This document shows, one piece after another, positions 35,869-43,133 of a stretch of DNA of 46,245 nucleotides. Within the stretch, counting starts at the first letter, position 1. Every line of letters begins with the position of its first letter. The stretch spans positions 1-46,245 of the forward strand of contig JALOBC010000021.1 of the NCBI GenBank assembly GCA_023228465.1, given 5' to 3'. Made by a program: the position numbers and the translations under genes. The notes beneath the pieces were generated by a model, which worked only from the letters and a program-made list of their open reading frames with translations, was not told where the DNA came from and searched no databases. This DNA is from Dokdonella sp. (GTDB lineage: Bacteria > Pseudomonadota > Gammaproteobacteria > Xanthomonadales > Rhodanobacteraceae).

Positions 35869-36756
35869 TCAGATATCCCTCCTATACGTGAGCGCTGTTA
35901 TCTGCTCGGAGATCAATCCGATCAGGAAGATGATGACCGACGCGCTCCAGAGCAGCGTGCTCATGTTGGTCAGCCGGTGATATTCGTACAGCGTGTACGC
36001 ATAGTTCCCACAGCCAAGCAGGAAGAACAGCACGCTCGCGGGGACGAACAGCTTCAGAGGCGAGTACAGCGTGGCGATCTTGAAAATGATCAGGAGGAAA
36101 CGGATGCCATCCTTGAGCGGCCGGATATGGCTGGTGGTTCCAACGCGCTGCTGTACCGGGATCGGTACGTAGTCGACTGGGTACGCACTGCGAAAGAACG
36201 CCATCGTGCTGGTGGTCGGATAGGAAAAGCCGTTGGGCAGGAGATGCAGGAACTCGCGGAACCGCTCCGCGCGGACCGCGCGAAAGCCGGAGGTCAGGTC
36301 GAGCACCGCGTGTCCCGTCATGCGGCTGGCCAGCCAGTTGTAGAGCGTGTTGGCCGCGCCACGGTGGAAATTGGCCTGCCCGCTGGCATCGCGCGCCCCG
36401 ACAACCATGTCGAAGCCTTCGCCGAGGCGATCGAGCAGTTGCTGGATCAGCGATGGATCGTGCTGGCCGTCGGCATCCATGAAGACGATGACCTCGCCCG
36501 TCGCCGCGCGCGCACCGCGCTTGATGGCAGCGCCGTTGCCCATGGAGTACGGGTTGCGCAGCACCGTGACGCCATGGCTTTGGCAGAGCGTCGCCGTGTC
36601 GTCGGTCGAGCCATCATCCACGACGATGACCTCGGCCGCCGGCTGGGCGGCCTTGAGGCGCGGCAGCAGGTCGGCCAGCGCGGCGGATTCGTTCTTTGCA
36701 GGCAGGACGACGCTGAGACTCAAAATGCTGGGCTCCCCGGGGTGAAGCGGGATCAT
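35869..36756 (-). CDS. Glycosyltransferase family 2 (DPM1/polyprenyl-phosphate type) with two membrane helices
   Basis: A 295-residue GT-A enzyme. It shows SVVLPAKNESAALADLLP, EVIVVDDGSTDDT, the DXD-type FMDADGQHDP, and SGFRAVRAERF. Two C-terminal membrane helices follow (LFVPASVLFFLLGCGNYAY and LLWSASVIIFLIGLISEQ). This layout is typical of enzymes that load a sugar onto a polyprenyl phosphate, which would supply the GT-C-like protein at 30838. It is the first gene of the GT2-GT4-methyltransferase-flippase unit. Start: ATG at 36756; a TTG at 36765 with GAGG five bases upstream is an alternative. Confidence 0.9.
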   Translation of the reverse strand: MIPLHPGEPSILSLSVVLPAKNESAALADLLPRLKAAQPAAEVIVVDDGSTDDTATLCQSHGVTVLRNPYSMGNGAAIKRGARAATGEVIVFMDADGQHDPSLIQQLLDRLGEGFDMVVGARDASGQANFHRGAANTLYNWLASRMTGHAVLDLTSGFRAVRAERFREFLHLLPNGFSYPTTSTMAFFRSAYPVDYVPIPVQQRVGTTSHIRPLKDGIRFLLIIFKIATLYSPLKLFVPASVLFFLLGCGNYAYTLYEYHRLTNMSTLLWSASVIIFLIGLISEQITALTYRRDI

Positions 36757-37088
36757 AACGCGCAATGCCGCCTCAGGTTGCGCAGCCGTCGGTCAGTCGG
36801 CGTCGGAGCCAGCAAGAGAAGCGCAACCAGGATGCCGTTGGCGCATATCGCACCGACGGTTACAGCACAGCATGCGTCGCCAATCACTTCGGCGTGCACT
36901 GTCCGACATTCAGCGAGATTGTGCGGTTGGCCGAGGTTTCAGGTTCAAGGTCCACCCCGGTTCGTGACGTACGCCGAACACGCCGCGCTTCAGCGCGCTG
37001 CTTCGACGGCCACGCCAAGCCGGAGAGAACTACGACTGCCCGCTGGCCACGGCCACGGCGCGCAAGCTGCGCGCCGTCGCGCGTGCGC
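36757..37088. other. Intergenic region between GT2 and DUF3309 genes
   Basis: About 330 bp with no convincing gene. Near the right end is the hairpin at 37055-37077. The promoter of the sugar-gene unit must lie here, but I could not identify it. Confidence 0.5.
37055..37077 (-). terminator. Hairpin after the DUF3309 gene
   Basis: ACGGCGCGCA-AGC-TGCGCGCCGT is a perfect 10 bp stem, 12 bp downstream of the DUF3309 stop on the minus strand. There is no T-tract, so it may protect mRNA or act as a weak terminator. Confidence 0.4.
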
Positions 37089-37247
37089 CTACAACCGACC
37101 CATGAACAGCAGTACCAGCACCACGATCACCACGATGCCGAGGAGACCGCTGGGTCCGTAGCCCCAGCTTCGGCTGTAGTTCCAGCGCGGCGTCGAGCCG
37201 ATCAGCAGCAAAATGAGGATGATGAGTAGAATCAGGCCAAGCGACAT
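37089..37247 (-). CDS. DUF3309 family small membrane protein
   Basis: A 52-residue protein with two hydrophobic segments around a polar centre. It begins MSLGLILLIILILLLIG, continues through RWNYSRSWGYGPSG, and ends with a second helix VVIVVLVLLFMGRL. The central SRSWGYGPSG and the layout are the DUF3309 signature. Function unknown; members are common in proteobacteria and some appear in stress regulons. The start has GGAG seven to eight bases upstream. It is transcribed alone on the minus strand. Confidence 0.85.
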   Translation of the reverse strand: MSLGLILLIILILLLIGSTPRWNYSRSWGYGPSGLLGIVVIVVLVLLFMGRL

Positions 37248-37683
37248 GGTGGTGCTCCGTTCAAGCCTGCTTCGACGGCCGTCAACGTCTGCGGGAACAT
37301 CCGGCGGCGACGTGCAATGCCTGCAGGAACCTCACATTGACGCTGACCCGATGCTGCGCTGCCTCAGCGATGGCGTCTGTGCGGTAGCGCACGCAGGATG
37401 CGCGCTTAAGGGGGCTAAAAGGGGACGGAGGCAATTATGGCAGCCGACGGACTGGCAAGTGGGCACCCACGGAGCGCCGGCAATCGCTGCACACAGCACC
37501 TTCCAACGAAGTGGTTGGACAGCGATTACTGGTGGGAAGATCGCGTAGGGCGGCGCAGCAGCGCACTTGCACGGGGCCGCGCGGCATTGGAAATGCCGTG
37601 CTCTGCAAGGAACGCATCGACGGCACCGGATCAAGCCCGTGGACCGCAGCCGCTCGCGACCTGCAGCGCCGAACCTCGATGGA
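37248..37683. other. Intergenic region containing repeat copy A
   Basis: This 436 bp gap between the DUF3309 promoter side and the end of the SecB-like gene contains the repeat at 37412-37471. I see no gene in the rest. Confidence 0.5.
37412..37471 (+). repeat. GGGGACGGAGG repeat, copy A (left border of TAC module)
   Basis: A roughly 60 bp sequence with the core CTAAAAGGGGACGGAGGCAA followed by TTATGGCAGCC and a tail GGACTGGCAAG-GGGCACCCACG. It matches copy B at 39057-39117 almost base for base in the same orientation. Together they bracket the toxin-antitoxin-chaperone genes. Confidence 0.85.
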
Positions 37684-38211
37684 TCAGCCTGCCTGCCCCT
37701 CGGTCTTGCGGGGTTTGTTTGACCGCTTGGCTGGCGCACGTGCATCTGCGCCGAACACGGTCGACAGGATCTTGTCCTGCGGCTCGACCGAGCCGATGGT
37801 CACGTCTTCCGGGCCGATCAGGATGGAGTCGATCAACACGCTGCCGTGGGGGGCGCGCGCCGTGAGGGTTGCGAGCAGCTCGCGCGCCGCAGAGTAGACG
37901 ATTCGCGTGACATTTACCGCAAGCACCATCGGCAGCGCATTCGCTGGCGCGTCGTGGTATACCGCGCGCGCCTGATCCAGGTCGAACCTGAACGCCGCTA
38001 TCGCCTCCACCGAGATCGAATACGCGGCGCCGTCGATGTCGTCCTGGCTGCTCAAGGTCAGCTCGACCTGATGCGGCGAATCAAGATGATAGGTCACCGT
38101 GGCCGCGATCTTGATCATCAACGGCTTGATCGGATCCTCCCCGACAGGCAGCGCGCGGAACGACGCGGCCGGATAGCTCAGCCACTCAAGCTGCAACGGG
38201 CTGCGTTTCAT
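37684..38211 (-). CDS. SecB-like chaperone of a toxin-antitoxin-chaperone module
   Basis: A 175-residue protein whose second half aligns by eye with SecB. ALPMVLAVNVTRIVYSAARE corresponds to the SecB region around NILFPYARE. TLTARAPHGSVLIDSILIGP corresponds to the SecB strand around GTFPQLNLAPVNF. The first half has alternating beta strands (MIKIAATVTYHLD, HQVELTLSS). A basic tail (KRSNKPRKTE) follows. In TAC systems such as M. tuberculosis HigB1-HigA1-Rv1957, a SecB-like chaperone binds the antitoxin tail and is needed for antitoxin folding. Here the gene starts 26 bases inside the end of the antitoxin gene, so translation is coupled. The SecB assignment is by pattern only. Confidence 0.65.
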   Translation of the reverse strand: MKRSPLQLEWLSYPAASFRALPVGEDPIKPLMIKIAATVTYHLDSPHQVELTLSSQDDIDGAAYSISVEAIAAFRFDLDQARAVYHDAPANALPMVLAVNVTRIVYSAARELLATLTARAPHGSVLIDSILIGPEDVTIGSVEPQDKILSTVFGADARAPAKRSNKPRKTEGQAG

Positions 38212-38602
38212 CGCCGCTCACCAGATTCCAGGACCGGACCGCACCACGCGACACGCGAGGCTGAACGGCCGGCAGACACTGCGTGCGTTGCCGTTCGCTT
38301 GATACGACTTCGAACCAGCGGCATTGGGATGCTTCCGGAGCAAGGTTGATGTGCAGCCTGCCCTGCGCGGCCCGGGTCGCCTTGACCATGGTCTCGATCG
38401 TCAGGTTCGCGTCACCACGCAGAATCTTCGTCACCATCGGCAGGCTGACACCCATACTTGCCGCCAGGTCCGAACGCGACATCCCGGCGCGATCAAGCAA
38501 TTTCGCCAACTCCAGCGCGAAGTCGAGCTTGGCGCCTTCCACGGCAAGTGCCGATGACATCCCGGCTTGCCGCATTAGTGCCTGGAACGATGTCTTGCCC
38601 AT
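38186..38602 (-). CDS. XRE/HigA-like antitoxin with C-terminal tail
   Basis: A 138-residue protein with a Cro/XRE helix-turn-helix at about residues 30-82 (ELAKLLDRAGMSRSDLAASM, then GVSLPMVTKILRGDANLTIE). The remaining roughly 52 residues form a tail with RWFEVVSS and LPAVQPRVSRGAVRSWNLV. It would bind and neutralise the toxin and repress its own operon. In chaperone-addicted antitoxins the extra C-terminal tail (ChAD) is aggregation-prone and bound by the SecB-like partner; the tail here fits that role by position. The start at 38602 is four bases after the toxin stop, and the stop overlaps the chaperone gene by 26 bases. Confidence 0.82.
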   Translation of the reverse strand: MGKTSFQALMRQAGMSSALAVEGAKLDFALELAKLLDRAGMSRSDLAASMGVSLPMVTKILRGDANLTIETMVKATRAAQGRLHINLAPEASQCRWFEVVSSERQRTQCLPAVQPRVSRGAVRSWNLVSGDETQPVAA

Positions 38603-38606
38603 CACC

Positions 38607-39026
38607 CTATCCTTCCTCATCTCCGATGATTTCAACACGACCGGCAGCCAACGCGCTCAGGAACTGCGCGCGCAAGGCAATGGCCGACGCCTTGTCTCGC
38701 GCGCGGATCTTCTGGGAACGCTTGCGCAGCACATGCGAACAGACGACCAGCTTCCCTTCCGCCTCAAAGCAGAGCAGCCGCAAAGGCCCCTTGATGAACT
38801 CATAGATGGCATGGGTTTCATCCACGCAGTGATAAAGCGCGGTGGACAACTGGCGTGGCCCTGTGACGGGAATCCGCTCCCAGAGCGCAGCGAATCCAAC
38901 GACATAGGCTTTGAGCTTGGGATCGGACAGCATGTCCACGAGCTGCCTCTCGAAGGCACAATGCCCACGGCCGTCCACGGGCGCCACGACCGTCCAGCAA
39001 CCGGACTTGAGTACCTTGAGGCGCAT
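38607..39026 (-). CDS. RelE/HigB-like toxin (Gp49 type)
   Basis: A 139-residue small basic protein, first gene of the TAC operon. The C-terminal half has the Gp49/HigB pattern: GPLRLLCFEAEGKLVVCSHV, then LRKRSQKIRARDKASAIALR. This is a beta-sheet core followed by a Lys/Arg-rich region as in ribosome-dependent mRNA interferases. The expected activity is mRNA cleavage during translation, blocked by the downstream XRE protein. Length is slightly above the usual 100-120 residues because of an N-terminal extension. There is no ribosome binding site; with TATAAG only nine bases before the ATG the transcript may be nearly leaderless. Family assignment is firm; catalytic residues cannot be named by eye. 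Confidence 0.8.
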   Translation of the reverse strand: MRLKVLKSGCWTVVAPVDGRGHCAFERQLVDMLSDPKLKAYVVGFAALWERIPVTGPRQLSTALYHCVDETHAIYEFIKGPLRLLCFEAEGKLVVCSHVLRKRSQKIRARDKASAIALRAQFLSALAAGRVEIIGDEEG

Positions 39027-39028
39027 TA

Positions 39029-39048
39029 GCTTAACTTATAGGTGAAGC
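39029..39048. promoter_or_regulatory. TAC operon promoter and operator candidate
   Basis: GCTTAAC-N6-GTGAAGC is an inverted repeat with one mismatch. It covers the minus-strand -10 candidate TATAAG (39035-39040), which ends nine bases before the toxin ATG. A -35 candidate TTAGCC lies 17 bp upstream, inside repeat copy B. Autorepression by the XRE antitoxin at such a site is usual for HigBA loci; here it is inferred. Confidence 0.45.
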
Positions 39049-39056
39049 CTGGGCAA

Positions 39057-39117
39057 GGGCTAAAAGGGGACGGAGGCAATTATGGCAGCCCCACGGACTG
39101 GCAAGCGGGCACCCACG
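39057..39117 (+). repeat. GGGGACGGAGG repeat, copy B (right border of TAC module)
   Basis: About 60 bp, nearly identical to copy A and in the same orientation. It differs by a short indel after GGCAGCC and by one T/C change in GGCAAG(T/C)GGGC. It ends just upstream of the TAC operator candidate. Confidence 0.85.
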
Positions 39118-39467
39118 CGCGCCGAAGGCTCCCTGGAGGGCTGCGCTGACCGCGGGTGGCGTCTGGATCGCAGCGTTCGTCGACTGCGCCGCGGCGATCC
39201 TGTTCGCCTGTCCCGGGTCGCGCCAGCAGCCCAGGAGTCCGGGCGGGGCGTTCCAGCACTGCACGTGTTGCCCTGATCGGCGGATCGCGTGCGCAAGGCT
39301 TGCGCCAAAACCGCTACGATGTGCGGGTCCATCGCATCTTCGCCGCCCCAGGGGGCACTCGGTCGGCGGGATGCCAGCCAGCAACGAACGGTAGCGGGCG
39401 TCGGTCCGCGAGTGCGCTTGGTCTGCCCTGGCAGCGCGACGCACACGTTCATGACAGGGGAGTACGG

Positions 39468-41459
39468 ATGATGAAGAGCCTGTTGCCGATCGTCTTGGCG
39501 ACCGTGGTGCTGGGGAGCAGCCTGGCGGGCGCCGCCGGCACGCCGGGGGCAAAGCCCGCGGAACCGGCGACCCGCATGGCCAACGCCGCCGTGCTGGGGC
39601 AATTGCCGTTTCACGACCGCGAGGATTTCGCGCGCGCGAAGCGCGGCCGGATCGCGCCGCTGCCGGATGGGCAGATCAAGGATGCGACCGGTGCGGTGAT
39701 CTGGGACATGGCCACCTACGAGGCGTTCATGGGCAGCGAGTTCGCGCCTGCGACCGTCAACCCGAGCCTCTGGCGACAGGAACGCCTGAACAACATCACG
39801 GGGCTGTTCAAGGTCACCGACCGCATCCATCAGATCCGCGGCTTCGACCTTGCCAACATGACCATCGTGGAGGGCGAAACCGGGCTCATCGTGATCGATC
39901 CGCTGGTGAGCGTGGAAACCGCGGCCGCGGGACTGGCGCTCTACCACGAACACATCAACCACAAGCCGGTGGTGGCGGTCATCTATTCGCACTCGCACGT
40001 GGATCACTTCGGCGGGGTGAAGGGGGTGACGTCGGTGGCCGAGGTCGCGTCCGGGAAAACTCGCATCTACGCGCCCGCGGGCTTCCTCGAGCACGCAGTG
40101 TCGGAAAACGTGTACGCCGGCAACGCCATGAGCCGGCGCGCGCTCTACATGTACGGCGCACTGCTGCCCAAGAGTGCCGATGGGCAGGTCGGCACCGGCC
40201 TGGGCAAGACCACCTCGATGGGCGCGGTGTCATTGATCGCCCCAACCGACAGCATCGGCGAGACGGGACAAGCCACCGAAGAGCGGGTGATCGACGGGGT
40301 GCGGATCGAGTTCCAGCTGACGCCCGGCACGGAGGCACCGGCGGAAATGAACATGTATTTCCCGGACTCCAAGGCGCTGTGCATGGCCGAAAACGCCTCG
40401 CAGACGATGCACAACATCCTCACCATCCGCGGCGCACAGGTGCGCGACAGCCGGCAGTGGGCGCGCTACCTGGATCAGGCGCTGGTGGCCTACGGCGACC
40501 GCAGCACGGTGCTGTTCGCCCAGCATCACTGGCCCACCTGGGGGCGCGAGGACATCCGCGCCTACCTCGCCGACCAGCGCGACATGTACCAGTACATCCA
40601 CGACCAGACGCTGCGCCTGTTGAACCAGGGCCTGACGCCGCTGGAAATCGCCGACACGCTCAAATCGCTGCCGCCCGGACTGGCGCAGAAGTGGTACGCG
40701 CGCGGCTACTACGGCACCCTGAGCCACAACGTACGCGCCGTCTATCAGCGCTACATGGGTTTCTACGACGGCAACCCGGCCAATCTCGATCCTCTGCCCC
40801 CGCAGGCGGTCGCGCGCCACTACGTCAAGTTCATGGGCGGCGCCGCAGCGGTACTTGCCAAGGCAAGGGAATCGTTTGCCAACGGCGAGTACCGCTGGGT
40901 GGCGGAGGTCATGAAGCACGTGGTGTTCGACGATCCCGACAACACCGACGCCAGGGAATTGCTCGCCGATGCCCTCGAGCAGATGGGCTACCAGGCGGAA
41001 AGCGGTACCTGGCGCAACGCCATGCTGATGGGCGCCTTCGAACTGCGCAACGGCATCCCCGACACGGGCGGCGGCACGTCGGCGTCCCCGGACACCCTGA
41101 CGGCGATGACCATCGACATGTTCTTCGACTACATGGGCATCCGCCTCAACGGGCCCTTCGCCGCCCAGTTGCTGCCCGAATTCAACATCAACTGGACCTT
41201 TGTCGACCTCGAGCAGACCCACGTGATGACCTTGCGCAACGGCGCGCTCACCCATCGCGTCGGCGAACCCGATCCAGAGGCCAAGCTCACGCTCTATCTC
41301 ACCCGCTCCGTGCTCGATGACATCCTCTCCGGCGAGATCGGCTTCCTGGAAGCCATGCGCCAGGGGCTGATAGAAATGGACGGCAAGCCTGTGCTGCTGG
41401 TGATGGTCATACTGCTGCAGGACGTCTTCGACCCGCTGTTCAACATCGTCACCCCCTAA
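39468..41459 (+). CDS. Alkyl/aryl sulfatase, metallo-beta-lactamase fold (SdsA1/BDS1 family)
   Basis: A 663-residue exported enzyme expected to hydrolyse primary alkyl sulfates such as SDS to alcohol and sulfate. A signal peptide covers residues 1-23. The binuclear zinc motif HSHVDH is at 175-180 (H175, H177, D179, H180). Further family sequence includes GTEAPAEMNMYFPDSKALCM and HHWPTWG. A helical dimerisation domain follows, then a C-terminal SCP2-like lipid-binding domain (MFFDYMGIRLNGPFA onward). The start has CAGGGGAG upstream; a second ATG at 39471 is an alternative. Its stop codon TAA lies inside repeat copy C. It is convergent with the GNAT-nitrilase gene and has no adjacent regulator. 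Confidence 0.92.
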   Translation: MMKSLLPIVLATVVLGSSLAGAAGTPGAKPAEPATRMANAAVLGQLPFHDREDFARAKRGRIAPLPDGQIKDATGAVIWDMATYEAFMGSEFAPATVNPSLWRQERLNNITGLFKVTDRIHQIRGFDLANMTIVEGETGLIVIDPLVSVETAAAGLALYHEHINHKPVVAVIYSHSHVDHFGGVKGVTSVAEVASGKTRIYAPAGFLEHAVSENVYAGNAMSRRALYMYGALLPKSADGQVGTGLGKTTSMGAVSLIAPTDSIGETGQATEERVIDGVRIEFQLTPGTEAPAEMNMYFPDSKALCMAENASQTMHNILTIRGAQVRDSRQWARYLDQALVAYGDRSTVLFAQHHWPTWGREDIRAYLADQRDMYQYIHDQTLRLLNQGLTPLEIADTLKSLPPGLAQKWYARGYYGTLSHNVRAVYQRYMGFYDGNPANLDPLPPQAVARHYVKFMGGAAAVLAKARESFANGEYRWVAEVMKHVVFDDPDNTDARELLADALEQMGYQAESGTWRNAMLMGAFELRNGIPDTGGGTSASPDTLTAMTIDMFFDYMGIRLNGPFAAQLLPEFNINWTFVDLEQTHVMTLRNGALTHRVGEPDPEAKLTLYLTRSVLDDILSGEIGFLEAMRQGLIEMDGKPVLLVMVILLQDVFDPLFNIVTP

Positions 41460-41573
41460 AAGGGGACGGAGGGAATTAACTTCCCCGGCGGCCAGCCCAG
41501 GGGAAGGCAGCCTGGGGCGAAGGCCCTGCGTGACGCCCCACCGCGTTTAATTGCCTCCGTCCCCTTTTGGGGT
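41454..41573. repeat. Inverted pair of GGGGACGGAGG repeats (copies C and D) between convergent genes
   Basis: The left arm CCCTAAAAGGGGACGGAGGG (41454-41473, continuing AATTAA) and the right arm TTTAATTGCCTCCGTCCCCT (41546-41565, continuing TTTGGGG) are inverted copies over about 27 bp with few mismatches. About 65 bp of GC-rich sequence separates them. The whole could fold into one long hairpin and act as a two-way terminator. The left arm contains the stop of the alkylsulfatase gene. The right arm encodes the last residues KGDGGN and the stop of the GNAT-nitrilase gene. Confidence 0.85.
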
Positions 41574-43133
41574 GCTGCTGCCGCGCTTCCAGATGGTGGT
41601 GTACAGGTCGTGGCGGCGGTCGCGCAGGTTCTGCACGGTGCCGGAGGCGCGCGCTTCCACCAGGTCGTCCAGGCGCAGATCGGCGAAGGCCACCTGCTCG
41701 GCGTTCGGCGTGGTGTCGGCGGCGATGCCCTCGGGTGCGAAGGGGAAATCGCAGGGCGTGATGATGCAGCTCTGCGCGTACTGGATGTCGAAGTTGTTGA
41801 CGCCCGGCAGGTTGCCGACGTTGCCCGACGTGACCACGTACACCTGGTTCTCGATCGCGCGCGCCTGGCAGGAATACCGCACGCGCAGGTGGCCCTGTCG
41901 CACGTCGGTGCAATAGGGCACGAAAAGGATCATGGCGCCCTGATCCACCAGGTGCCGGGCCATCTCGGGGAATTCGGAGTCGTAGCAGATCATCACGCCG
42001 ATCGGGCCGCAGTCGGTCGCAATGGCCTCGGCGCTGTCGCCCCCGGAAATCTTCCACCAGTGGCGCTCGTTCGGCGTGGGGTGCAGCTTTTCCCGCTCGT
42101 GGATGGTGCCGTCGCGCAAGCCGACGAAGCAGACGTTGTGGATGTCGCCATCCTCCATCTGCGTGGGATGCGAGCCGCCGATGATGTTGATGTTGTATTT
42201 CACCGCCAGTCGCTGGATCAGCTCGCGCACGTCCTGGGTGTACTGGGTCAGGGTGCGCATGGACGCCGCGGGCTCGAGCTTCGCGTTGGCGATGGACAGG
42301 AGCTGCAGGGTGATCAGTTCGGGAAACACCACGAAGTCGCTGCGGTAATCGGCGGCGATATCCACGAAGTACTCGACCTGCGTCGCGAACTCCCCGAATT
42401 CACGGATGCGCCGCTGCTGGTACTGCACCGTGGCGACGCGCACGCAGTCCGGCAGGTCGCCGCTGCGCTGCGCCTGGCGGATGACCGGGTGGTCGGACTT
42501 GCGCGGATTGCGCCAGACCAGGTGCGCGGCGAAGCCGAGCGACTCCCGATCCGAAGGCAGGTAGTTGGGCAACACGCCGAGCACCTCGAAGCCATTGCGC
42601 AACTGGAAGCTCAGTGCCAGATCGCGCACGCGATCCTCGCGCACCGCCTCGATGTAGGCTTCGGCGCTGCCGAACTGCTTCATGCGCCTGGCAAGCCCGG
42701 GCAGCCGCCCACCGAACACGATGCCGCGCAGCCCAAGCTGCTGGCACAGACGCTTGCGGAGGTTGTAGAGGCGCCGGCCGATACGCAAGCCACGCCGTTC
42801 TGCGTCGACACTCACCTCCATGCCGTACAGCCAGTCGCCTTGCGGATCGTGGCGGGACGCATAGCCACCGCCGGTGATCTCGCGCCAGCTGTGGCGTCGC
42901 AATGCCAACTCCTCGGCGATGCGGAACGTGGCGCAATGCCCGACCACGGTACCTTCATACACGGCGACGAACTGCCCCTCCGGGAACTGCGCCAGTTGGC
43001 CCCCGATCATCTCCGGCAGGTAGCAGTACTCGTCGCCGTAGATCCGTCGGGTCAAGGCAACGATGCCGGGAATGTCGGCGCGGGTCGCGGTACGAACGAC
43101 GAGGGGAGCTTTGGTGGCAGGGCTGGAGGTCAT
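41547..43133 (-). CDS. Bifunctional GNAT N-acetyltransferase / carbon-nitrogen hydrolase
   Basis: A 528-residue fusion. Residues 1-205 are a GNAT acetyltransferase domain (VRTATRADIPGIVALTRRIY, and the acetyl-CoA loop in ERRGLRIGRRLYNLRKRL). Residues about 225-510 are a nitrilase-superfamily amidase with the triad Glu in VVFPELITLQ, Lys in EREKLHPTPNER and Cys in IGVMICYDSEFPE. This fusion is a known proteobacterial family of unproven substrate. No signal peptide is present, so it is cytoplasmic. The last six residues (KGDGGN) and stop come from repeat copy D, so the original C-terminus has been altered by the repeat. Transcribed toward the alkylsulfatase gene. Confidence 0.93.
   Translation of the reverse strand: MTSSPATKAPLVVRTATRADIPGIVALTRRIYGDEYCYLPEMIGGQLAQFPEGQFVAVYEGTVVGHCATFRIAEELALRRHSWREITGGGYASRHDPQGDWLYGMEVSVDAERRGLRIGRRLYNLRKRLCQQLGLRGIVFGGRLPGLARRMKQFGSAEAYIEAVREDRVRDLALSFQLRNGFEVLGVLPNYLPSDRESLGFAAHLVWRNPRKSDHPVIRQAQRSGDLPDCVRVATVQYQQRRIREFGEFATQVEYFVDIAADYRSDFVVFPELITLQLLSIANAKLEPAASMRTLTQYTQDVRELIQRLAVKYNINIIGGSHPTQMEDGDIHNVCFVGLRDGTIHEREKLHPTPNERHWWKISGGDSAEAIATDCGPIGVMICYDSEFPEMARHLVDQGAMILFVPYCTDVRQGHLRVRYSCQARAIENQVYVVTSGNVGNLPGVNNFDIQYAQSCIITPCDFPFAPEGIAADTTPNAEQVAFADLRLDDLVEARASGTVQNLRDRRHDLYTTIWKRGSSTPKGDGGN

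Larger units (their letters stand above)
39027..39467. other. Intergenic region between TAC module and alkylsulfatase gene
   Basis: This 441 bp gap between divergent genes holds the TAC operator candidate, repeat copy B, and the ribosome binding site of the alkylsulfatase gene (CAGGGGAG before 39468). I see no gene in it. Confidence 0.5.

Noticed and set aside
37435-37865. Small open frames in the gap left of the SecB-like gene and over its 3' part
   Set aside because: They run through repeat copy A, have no ribosome binding sites, and their Cys/Arg/Pro-rich content is typical of chance frames in GC-rich DNA.
39031-39552. Minus-strand open frame of 173 residues over repeat copy B
   Set aside because: It crosses the repeat and the start of the alkylsulfatase gene and shows no domain; considered a chance frame.
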